Origin: an uncultured Actinomycetes bacterium
Lineage (GTDB): Bacteria; Actinomycetota; Actinomycetes; Nanopelagicales; Nanopelagicaceae
Assembly: GCA_903890345.1 (NCBI GenBank)
Contig: CAITAV010000076.1
Coordinates: 1-5,310, forward strand
Length of the DNA stretch: 5,310 nucleotides
Direction of reading: 5' to 3'
Shown in pieces: positions 1 to 5,310 of the stretch (its first letter is position 1; each line of letters opens with the position of its first letter). Made by a program: the position numbers and the translations under genes. A model generated the notes under the pieces. That model saw nothing but the letters and a program-made list of their open reading frames with translations, made no database searches and had not been told where the DNA came from.

Positions 1-2327
1 CCGGCGACTGCATAGCGAACCTTTTTTAAAACAATCCACGCACTCGCAATTGGCTCTGTCGATTGCCATGACGAAGCAAGCGATATCGCCGATTGCCCCT
101 TAGAAAACTTGGCGTAATCAATTGCGCATAAACGCCCTAAGCAATTAAAAAGAAGAGTTTGAGAATCACTACTTAGTAATTCATTCGGTGTTCCATAATT
201 TGAAGTCGATGTCGTCACAACTGCAGCAGTAGTACTCAAATTCAGAGTTCGAAGCATCGTTGGATCTGGCATTGATAACGCCGTTGCCGAGAACCATGAA
301 GCCATGATTCCCTTGGCGCTCTTCGCAATTTCTACGTCATAGCCCAAAATGGTTGCATCTGTTGATGGTGATTCAAGTGTTCGATATTGCCAGGCACCAG
401 GATCAAAACTAGTGCGGGTAGCTAATCTAATTTCACCGGATGTTGCATCACGGTTTTGATTAATTGTTAAAACCGAGTCATATAGAACATAGGTTTTATT
501 GCCATCAACGAGTGCCTTCATGTGGAATGCAACATCGCCTGTCGTGCGGAAATCAGTCTTACGATCACCGTCGACTAATTCGTAATTCCAATCTCCGCCA
601 AAGTTCTTGTAGGCACCGAGCAAAACTCCCTGTGTTTCATCGCGGTAGAAAACTTGAATACCTTCACTTGTGATGGCACATGCATTTGAAACACTTACGT
701 TACTTGCTGTTGCGACTCGAACAATTTCTTCGTAAGACTGAACCTTGGCAGCATTTCCATCAACTATTTCGCGTGCAATTGTTGGGCCATTAACTGTTGC
801 GTGGCGTAAATCATTATCGGTTTTATCGCCGTAGAAAACATGAAGTGTTTGTTTTAGATTCTTACCGCTGACGCACAAAGAAATCTGTCCAGTAATGTCA
901 CTATCAATAGTCATCTTCTTCCAAGTCTTGCCGTTCCAAGATGCGAGCTTAAGGATTGAAGATTTTGAATCCACGTATGCAAATACAGGTTGTCCATTTA
1001 ATGTAGTTGAGGTAATTGATCTGGCATCTGCTGCCGCATCGATTACTTGCGAAGTCCAGGCTGCACGTGGTGTGACAGGTTTTGTTAGCGCTATCGGGGA
1101 TGTCCCCTTTGAATTTGATGCAACGATCTCAAATGTATAACTAGTTCCATTTTTTAATCCAGTAATTATTGCTGGGCTATCTGTAACACTCTTTTCTTTA
1201 CCAGTATTGACGTTTTTAATGACGTATTCGCTGACTTGAGTTGTGCGCGAATTTAAAGGTGGATTAAAGGTAATGATTGCTGATGCATCCGCAATCAGTG
1301 CTTGCGCATTAAGAACTTCACTCGGCACGCCCGCTGCAAGACCTGGTGCTGGCTTGTTTCGAAGGTCTTTCATCATTGCAAGCAAGATAGGACCTGGTTC
1401 GTTGAAAACTTCGCCTGCTTCAAGATTCGGAGTCATCACAGCGTTAGTGCCAGAGTTTGCAAATGTATTTTCATCTAAGTGACTTACCGACGAACCTCCG
1501 TCGTAATTAGATGGCGTATACATAAGTGGTTTGGTGCCATTGTTTGCAGCAGTACCTTCAGGGCCTGACCACACAAGTTTGCTAGTAAGCGCTTGCCCTA
1601 ATTCAAAGGATGGCGATGGCAGATCGGCTAAGCGATTTCCATCTTGTGTCTGCAAGAACGCATCAAATGGAGTTGGTTGTTCGAGTATTCCTACATTTTG
1701 ACCTTTTGTGCGGTCGAACAAATATGAACTAGTTGAGAGAAAACCTAAGCCGTGCGCTAATTCATGAAACATTACAGATTTTAGGTCGTACTCATAACGC
1801 GTAGGTTTTCCGAGTCCGTCTAAATCCCATTCAGCTTCAGAGTTAATCTGAATGATAATTTCAGGATTATCTAAATCTAAATCTTTTCCAGCTATCGCAT
1901 TTGCAAGAGCGGACGCGTACCAAAGTGAAGAATCTGGAGCACCAGCAAACTTTGCGTAGTAACGATCAGGTCGGGCACTTCCCAAAATATCTGCGGTGCT
2001 AGAGCGACTCCATGTCGCATCAACATTTATCTGCACCTTTGAATCAAAGTTGATTGCCCACAAATCAATTGCGGCTTGTACTTGGTTTTTTGCCCAATCG
2101 GGAAAATTCTTATAGTTCACAACAAACTTTGAACGCTTTTCTAAGTTGGCAGATTGCGTTGCAGGAACCGACAGGACTTCTGAACTCGCTTCTGCTGCAT
2201 ATGTGTGCCCCCACACAGTTGATGGGGCAACGAGTGGCGCCGCTTCGGCCGGCAAAACGGAGAGTAAAGATGCAAGGAGAATAAATAAAAGCCCTGTTGC
2301 GGTGCGAGTACTGGTTCTCGTTTGCAT
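1..2327 (-). CDS. Secreted HEXXH zinc metalloprotease with FN3 and beta-propeller-like repeats (C-terminus cut by window edge)
   Basis: At least 775 codons with no stop; the frame is still open at position 1, so the C-terminus is missing. The start is the ATG at 2327; no in-frame ATG, GTG or TTG lies in the short gap upstream. Residues 1-30 form a Sec signal peptide: Arg-rich start, hydrophobic core LLFILLASLLSVL, then an AEA-type cleavage site. Residues about 60-310 are the protease domain, with H188-E-L-A-H192-G-L-G195-F. The classical metzincin third ligand (HEXXHxxGxxH) would be residue 198, which is Ser. H283 in SHLDE, followed by M298 in AVMTP as a possible Met-turn, suggests a distant third ligand as in leishmanolysin-like M8 enzymes (inference). 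Residues about 338-421 resemble fibronectin type III (ITGLKNGTSYTFEIVASNSK). From 425 on, VFAY/VFY/VLY-type strands recur every 50-60 residues (449, 498, 560, 615, 678), as in a beta-propeller. Four Cys (485, 550, 729, 734) could form disulfides. Likely an exported or surface protein; substrate unknown. No Shine-Dalgarno is visible, so a leaderless or near-leaderless message is possible. Confidence 0.85.
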   Translation of the reverse strand, partial: MQTRTSTRTATGLLFILLASLLSVLPAEAAPLVAPSTVWGHTYAAEASSEVLSVPATQSANLEKRSKFVVNYKNFPDWAKNQVQAAIDLWAINFDSKVQINVDATWSRSSTADILGSARPDRYYAKFAGAPDSSLWYASALANAIAGKDLDLDNPEIIIQINSEAEWDLDGLGKPTRYEYDLKSVMFHELAHGLGFLSTSSYLFDRTKGQNVGILEQPTPFDAFLQTQDGNRLADLPSPSFELGQALTSKLVWSGPEGTAANNGTKPLMYTPSNYDGGSSVSHLDENTFANSGTNAVMTPNLEAGEVFNEPGPILLAMMKDLRNKPAPGLAAGVPSEVLNAQALIADASAIITFNPPLNSRTTQVSEYVIKNVNTGKEKSVTDSPAIITGLKNGTSYTFEIVASNSKGTSPIALTKPVTPRAAWTSQVIDAAADARSITSTTLNGQPVFAYVDSKSSILKLASWNGKTWKKMTIDSDITGQISLCVSGKNLKQTLHVFYGDKTDNDLRHATVNGPTIAREIVDGNAAKVQSYEEIVRVATASNVSVSNACAITSEGIQVFYRDETQGVLLGAYKNFGGDWNYELVDGDRKTDFRTTGDVAFHMKALVDGNKTYVLYDSVLTINQNRDATSGEIRLATRTSFDPGAWQYRTLESPSTDATILGYDVEIAKSAKGIMASWFSATALSMPDPTMLRTLNLSTTAAVVTTSTSNYGTPNELLSSDSQTLLFNCLGRLCAIDYAKFSKGQSAISLASSWQSTEPIASAWIVLKKVRYAVA

Positions 2328-2336
2328 ATGTGCAAA
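2321..2336. promoter_or_regulatory. Near-palindrome in the divergent gap, overlapping the protease start codon (candidate operator)
   Basis: TTTGCA and TGCAAA form perfect 6-bp inverted arms around the 4-bp spacer TATG; the right arm lies in the 35-bp gap between the divergent genes, and the left arm covers the protease ATG (2325-2327) and its second codon. Such symmetry in a divergent promoter region is typical of a repressor site, but one short palindrome in AT-rich DNA can arise by chance. On the minus strand TACCTT (2341-2336) fits the TAnnnT pattern of an actinobacterial -10 box about 8 nt before the protease ATG, and it would overlap the right arm. No -35 box is evident at the usual spacing. 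No regulator gene is visible nearby. Confidence 0.25.
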
Positions 2337-2362
2337 AGGTATCAGGATGAGATGATTTCCCT

Positions 2363-2689
2363 ATGGAAGAGAGCAGTGCAACCAACTTCGACGAACTTTA
2401 TTCTCGGATGAAGGCTGAACGCCCAATTTCTCTAGATTTTTCACAAGAACCAAAGAAACCAGAACCAACTTTGGATGAAGCACGTGATGATTTAGCGAAA
2501 TCTGTCAGTGAAATTGCGCATGCACTCTTTGCGAAAAAATTCGGTCCACTCGTTGGTTCTGTAACACAAACGACAGTTAACGCGGTGCTTAAAGATCTCG
2601 AGAAAAATGCATACAGATTAAAAGGTGATGTAACACTCGTTGCCGAAGAGTTCATTGACCGGGCAATGAATAAGAAGCGGAAAAAATAG
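2363..2689 (+). CDS. Unrecognised small charged, mostly helical protein (108 aa)
   Basis: I do not recognise this family. The ATG at 2363 is the only possible start, because an in-frame TGA lies at 2348-2350. No Shine-Dalgarno sits at normal distance; AGGA at 2344-2347 is 15 nt away. The protein has no Cys, no signal peptide and no membrane segment, so it is probably cytosolic. Residues 1-36 are acidic and Pro-containing and look flexible. Residues about 37-60 (LDEARDDLAKSVSEIAHALF) and 63-102 look like amphipathic helices around a G-P-L-V-G turn. The tail NKKRKK is strongly basic and could contact nucleic acid or be a simple charged end (inference). The TAG stop is followed at once by the TTG start of the glutaredoxin-like gene, so the two are probably co-transcribed. 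The antisense frame here is judged a shadow because this frame has sensible protein composition and a tight same-strand partner. Confidence 0.7.
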   Translation: MEESSATNFDELYSRMKAERPISLDFSQEPKKPEPTLDEARDDLAKSVSEIAHALFAKKFGPLVGSVTQTTVNAVLKDLEKNAYRLKGDVTLVAEEFIDRAMNKKRKK

Positions 2690-2947
2690 TTGTCTCGAAC
2701 AGTTATTACTGTCTTTTCAAGACACGGCTGCCATCTTTGTGATGTTGCGGTAGAAACACTCGAATCAATGAAGAGCGAATTAGATTATTCAATTCAAATT
2801 ACTTACATAGATGGCAATACTGAACTTGAAAAACTATACGGCGAACAAGTTCCGGTAACTCATATTGATGGTGAGCACCACGATTTCTGGCGCGTTGATC
2901 CGGAACGTTTTAGAGCTTGCCTTGAAACACATCGTCAGCGTCAATAA
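2690..2947 (+). CDS. Glutaredoxin-like thiol-disulfide protein (DUF836/Glrx-like family)
   Basis: An 85-residue thioredoxin-fold protein of the small glutaredoxin-like family. The first strand RTVITVFS leads into the redox motif C14-H-L-C17, helix 18-33 follows, then strand IQITYID (35-41). The cis-proline motif V54-P55-V56 is followed by HIDGEHHDFWRVDPERF, the usual family ending (VPV..DG..HD.WRVD..R). Members are presumed cytosolic thiol-disulfide reductants, but physiological partners are generally unknown. The start is a TTG directly after the TAG of the upstream gene; the next Met (28) lies beyond the CxxC, and no ATG or GTG is available earlier, so TTG is the only start that keeps the active site. 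An A/G-rich run (AAGAAGCGG) before it is a weak ribosome site, so translation probably depends on coupling to the upstream gene. An extra Cys lies at 77. The last 38 bp overlap the end of XPB on the opposite strand; the polar HRQRQ tail lies in that overlap. Confidence 0.88.
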   Translation: MSRTVITVFSRHGCHLCDVAVETLESMKSELDYSIQITYIDGNTELEKLYGEQVPVTHIDGEHHDFWRVDPERFRACLETHRQRQ

Positions 2948-4559
2948 TTTTGTACGCATAACCTTGTTCGGCTAAGAAGCGCTGACGGTTTTGAGCAAAG
3001 TCTTGGTCAATAGTGTCGCGTGAAACTACAGAATAAAAAGTTGCACTTCGACCATCAGATTTTGGTCGCAAGATGCGGCCAAGGCGTTGGGCTTCTTCTT
3101 GGCGAGAACCAAATGCTCCCGAAACCTGAATAGCAATAGTTGCATCAGGTAAATCAATAGAGAAGTTAGCAACTTTAGAAACAACTAAGCAGGTAATTTC
3201 GCCAGTTCTAAATTTGTTAAACAGTACTTCGCGTTCTTTGACAGGGGTTTCGCCTTTGATAAGAGGAACCCCAAGTACTTCAGATAATTCATCGAGCTGA
3301 TCAATGTATTGGCCGATAACCAAAATCTGCTCGCCTGCATGGTGTGCAACTAATGATTCAACAACGTTTCGCTTAGTACGAGTAGTTGCGCAGAATCGAT
3401 ATCGCTCTTCTGGCTCGGCGGTTGCATATGAAATTCGCTCAGTTTCGCTGAGGTTTACACGTACTTCTACGCACTGCGCAGGAGCGATATATCCCTGAGA
3501 TTCAATCTCTTTCCAAGGAACATCAAATCTCTTTGGGCCGATGAGTGAAAAAACTTCACCTTCCATTCCATCTTCACGAACCAATGTTGCAGTTAGTCCT
3601 AAGCGACGACGAGATTGAATATCAGCTGTAAAACGAAAGATTGGTGCAGGCAAGAGATGTACTTCGTCATAAATGATTAATCCCCAGTCATGTGTATCAA
3701 AGAGATCTAGGTGGGCGTACACGCCATCTTTTTTCTTTGTCATTACTTGATACGTTGCAATTGTTACGGGACGAATCTCTTTCTTTGCACCGGAATATTC
3801 ACCAATTTCATCTTCATTAAGAGTTGTGCGCTTAAGTAACTCTTCACGCCATTGACGCGCTGCAATTGTGTTTGTAACCAAAATAAGAGTCGTGGCTTTT
3901 GCGTGTGCCATTGCTGCGGCGCCAACAATTGTTTTTCCAGCACCGCAGGGAAGTACAACTACACCAGAGCCACCGTGCCAAAAACCTTCGGCCGCTAACT
4001 CTTGGTACGGACGAATTTTCCAATCGTCTTGTTTGAGTGCAATTTCGTGTGCTTGTCCATCAACGTAACCTGCAAAATCTTCTGCCGGCCAGCCGAGCCG
4101 AAGAAGTGATTGTTTGATATGTCCACGTTGACTTGGGTGTACAGCAATTGTTTCATTATCAATTCGCACACCCAACAATGGTGCAATCTTTTTTGCACGA
4201 ATAACTTCTTCAAGAACTGCAACATCAGTTGTGACAAGAATTAACCCATGAATTGGATCTGCCTCAAGTCGTAAGCGACCGTAGCGAGACATGGTTTCTG
4301 CAACGTCAACAAGAATTGAATGTGGAACCGCGTAGCGCGAATACTTAATAAGTGTGTCGATAACCATCTCGGCATCATGGCCAGCAGCACGTGCATTCCA
4401 GAGACCAAGATTTGTTAATCGATATGTGTGGATGTGTTCGGGCGAACGCTCTAGTTCTGCAAAAGGTGCAATTGCACGGCGACATTCTGTTGACATCCCA
4501 TGATCGATATCTAAGAGCAGTGTTTTATCGCTCTGAACGATCAATGGCCCATCAGTCAT
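2910..4559 (-). CDS. DNA repair helicase XPB (superfamily 2, 3'-5' ATP-dependent)
   Basis: Homologue of the XPB/Rad25 helicase found in actinobacteria and archaea. Known members unwind DNA 3' to 5' using ATP and are linked to nucleotide excision-type repair; the exact bacterial role is less settled. The protein has 549 residues, full length for the actinobacterial form. Residues 1-170 are the N-terminal XPB/Ssl2-type domain. Helicase domain 1 carries PCGAGKT (204-210, Walker A, K209), DEVH (298-301, Walker B/motif II), TAT (323-325) and the XPB-specific R-E-D motif (328-330). Domain 2 carries SKVANFSIDLPDA (461-473) and QRLGRILRP (491-499, arginine fingers). All key residues are intact. I chose the ATG at 4559 rather than 4583: it gives the conserved MTDGPLIVQSDKT start and has AAGGA 8 nt upstream (4568-4572); the longer start adds 8 non-conserved residues. 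Its start overlaps the M20 peptidase stop by 8 bp, indicating coupled translation. No Bax1-like nuclease is seen here. Confidence 0.97.
   Translation of the reverse strand: MTDGPLIVQSDKTLLLDIDHGMSTECRRAIAPFAELERSPEHIHTYRLTNLGLWNARAAGHDAEMVIDTLIKYSRYAVPHSILVDVAETMSRYGRLRLEADPIHGLILVTTDVAVLEEVIRAKKIAPLLGVRIDNETIAVHPSQRGHIKQSLLRLGWPAEDFAGYVDGQAHEIALKQDDWKIRPYQELAAEGFWHGGSGVVVLPCGAGKTIVGAAAMAHAKATTLILVTNTIAARQWREELLKRTTLNEDEIGEYSGAKKEIRPVTIATYQVMTKKKDGVYAHLDLFDTHDWGLIIYDEVHLLPAPIFRFTADIQSRRRLGLTATLVREDGMEGEVFSLIGPKRFDVPWKEIESQGYIAPAQCVEVRVNLSETERISYATAEPEERYRFCATTRTKRNVVESLVAHHAGEQILVIGQYIDQLDELSEVLGVPLIKGETPVKEREVLFNKFRTGEITCLVVSKVANFSIDLPDATIAIQVSGAFGSRQEEAQRLGRILRPKSDGRSATFYSVVSRDTIDQDFAQNRQRFLAEQGYAYKIIDADDVFQGKL
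2933..2987 (+). terminator. Possible long-loop hairpin at the end of the glutaredoxin gene
   Basis: CGTCAGCG (2933-2940) and CGCTGACG (2980-2987) are perfect 8-bp inverted arms, extendable with an outer A-T and two G-T pairs, enclosing a 39-nt loop. On the plus strand the right arm is followed by GTTTTG, just after the glutaredoxin stop (2945-2947). A 39-nt loop is long for an intrinsic terminator and the T run is short. Both arms are coding: the left encodes R-Q-R in the glutaredoxin tail and the right encodes the R-Q-R of XPB on the other strand. The symmetry may therefore be coincidental. Confidence 0.2.
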
Positions 4560-5310
4560 TGAGTAATTCCTTAACAAATTCATGTAAGAAAGCGCTGCGC
4601 TCTTCGAGAGCCTTAATGCTTACCCATTCAGTTGTGGCATGCGCACCAGAACCAACAGCGCCAAGTCCATCTAGAACTTTGGCTCCAGCAGCTGCTGCAA
4701 AGTTTCCATCGCTGGCACCACCAACAGATGCATGTCCAAGTGGTGGCATTCCTATACGTGCAGCAACTTTTTCTGCGCGTTCGTAAAGTTCCATGGTTGA
4801 AGTTGTTTCTAGTGGTGGACGATTTAATCCACCAGTAATTTCAATACGTGCTTCCGGATGCAGTGGTTTTAATGCACGGATAGCGGCATCAACGCGATTG
4901 ATTTCATCAGTTGAAAATGATCGTGCATCAATATCTAGAACTGCGTAATCCGGAACAGTATTAGTTGAGTTTCCGGCTTTTACAAGAGTTGGAACAACAG
5001 TTGTCTGCTTCTCTTTATTTTCTAAGAATGCAAGAGCCGTGATGATGTGTGCAATTTCTATAGTCGCGTTAATTCCTTTTTCGGGTTCGAGTCCAGCGTG
5101 TGCTGCTCGGCCATGCACATGTACTTGATACATCGCTGTGCCTTTACGACCTGTTTTAACTTTTCCATCAATTGCTGCTTCAAGTACAAGGACGGCCTTT
5201 GCCTTTGATGACACATCTTGAATTAACTTACGTGATGCGTGGCTTCCGGTTTCTTCATCAGTTGTACCGATCAGTGCAACAGATCCGCTAATTCCTTTAA
5301 GTGCAAAGAG
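4552..5310 (-). CDS. M20-family metallopeptidase, C-terminal part (carboxypeptidase G2/ArgE/DapE-like), N-terminus beyond window
   Basis: The frame is open to the right edge, so 252 C-terminal residues are seen and the start is missing; typical M20 enzymes are about 370-430 residues. A GTG at 5214 is not the start, because the family motif TTDEETGS lies upstream of it. In fragment numbering, E19 and E20 are the expected catalytic base and zinc ligand, and H71 in HGRAAHAG lies in the lid/dimerisation domain. GGASDGNFAAAAG and H224 in GSGAHATTEWV supply the C-terminal zinc ligand. The first metal motif (HxD) must be outside the window. Such enzymes are usually cytosolic or exported di-zinc hydrolases of amide bonds in acyl-amino acids or small peptides. 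The DGLGAVGSGAH ending resembles glutamate carboxypeptidase G2, but the substrate cannot be fixed from this fragment. Its TGA stop (4554-4552) overlaps the XPB start, so the two form an operon. No truncation or frameshift is visible in the part seen. Confidence 0.93.
   Translation of the reverse strand, partial: LFALKGISGSVALIGTTDEETGSHASRKLIQDVSSKAKAVLVLEAAIDGKVKTGRKGTAMYQVHVHGRAAHAGLEPEKGINATIEIAHIITALAFLENKEKQTTVVPTLVKAGNSTNTVPDYAVLDIDARSFSTDEINRVDAAIRALKPLHPEARIEITGGLNRPPLETTSTMELYERAEKVAARIGMPPLGHASVGGASDGNFAAAAGAKVLDGLGAVGSGAHATTEWVSIKALEERSAFLHEFVKELLND
4568..4572 (-). promoter_or_regulatory. Shine-Dalgarno that sets the XPB start
   Basis: AAGGA reads on the minus strand 8 nt before the ATG at 4559, inside the end of the M20 peptidase gene. 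It supports 4559 over the in-frame ATG at 4583, which would place this ribosome site within its own coding sequence and extend the protein beyond the conserved N-terminus. Confidence 0.7.

Noticed and set aside
464..1482. Plus-strand short frames inside the protease region
   Set aside because: They lie antisense to a continuous 775-codon frame with signal peptide, HEXXH and FN3 patterns; none shows a domain or ribosome site.
2110..2385. Minus-strand 91-residue frame crossing the divergent gap
   Set aside because: It overlaps the protease start in another frame and the first codons of the plus-strand gene. Its composition is Cys/Ser/His-scattered with no recognisable pattern, so it is a shadow.
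2398..2655. Minus-strand 85-residue frame antisense to the 108-aa gene
   Set aside because: Ser/Thr/Ala-rich translation typical of an antisense shadow; the plus-strand frame has better protein character and a tight downstream partner.
4581..4583. ATG as the start of XPB
   Set aside because: The 8 extra residues are not part of the conserved XPB N-terminus, and the good Shine-Dalgarno serves the ATG at 4559.
4391..4786. Plus-strand 131-residue frame across the XPB/M20 junction
   Set aside because: Antisense to two strongly supported genes, with low-complexity Ala/Pro/Ser composition and no domain pattern.
5212..5214. GTG as the start of the M20 peptidase
   Set aside because: The frame continues upstream to the window edge and contains the family TTDEETGS motif, so the GTG is an internal Val codon.
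1..5310. tRNA, rRNA, CRISPR array, insertion sequence, phage or toxin-antitoxin features
   Set aside because: The window is covered by coding sequence. I saw no cloverleaf, no regularly spaced direct repeats, no transposase motifs and no terminal inverted repeats. The small gene next to a redox protein lacks toxin or antitoxin hallmarks.

Overview
The window looks like a stretch of chromosome from an actinobacterium with a compact, rather AT-leaning genome. The best evidence is the XPB-type helicase, whose N-terminus (MTDGPLIVQSDKT) and whole length follow the actinobacterial/mycobacterial XPB pattern closely. The base composition is far from the high GC of Mycobacterium or Streptomyces. Together with almost complete coding coverage and overlapping genes, this suggests a streamlined lineage, for example freshwater planktonic actinobacteria. 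That placement is inference from style, not a database match.

Layout. (1) Positions 1-2327, minus strand: one very long reading frame, open through the left edge, encoding a secreted multidomain protein. It has a signal peptide, a HEXXH zinc-metalloprotease domain, a fibronectin type III module and a beta-propeller-like repeat region, and its C-terminus lies outside the window. (2) Positions 2328-2362: a 35-bp divergent gap with a near-palindrome that overlaps the protease start codon. (3) Positions 2363-2689 and 2690-2947, plus strand: an unrecognised small charged protein and a glutaredoxin-like CxxC protein, in the same frame and separated only by one TAG stop codon. (4) Positions 2910-4559, minus strand: DNA repair helicase XPB, whose 3' end overlaps the glutaredoxin gene tail-to-tail by 38 bp. 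(5) Positions 4552-5310, minus strand: the C-terminal part of an M20-family metallopeptidase, whose stop overlaps the XPB start by 8 bp. Its N-terminus lies past the right edge.

How the genes relate. The M20 peptidase and XPB form a tightly coupled minus-strand pair: a good Shine-Dalgarno for XPB lies inside the peptidase gene. The small unknown protein and the glutaredoxin-like protein form a plus-strand pair, divergent from the secreted protease. No functional pathway obviously joins the three units. There is no gene-free stretch over 300 bases, and I see no RNA gene, mobile element, CRISPR array or phage feature. I did not find a convincing new multi-gene system. The most unusual items are the secreted protease architecture with an atypical third zinc-ligand position, the stop-start TAG-TTG junction, and the inverted repeat shared by the two overlapping convergent gene ends.
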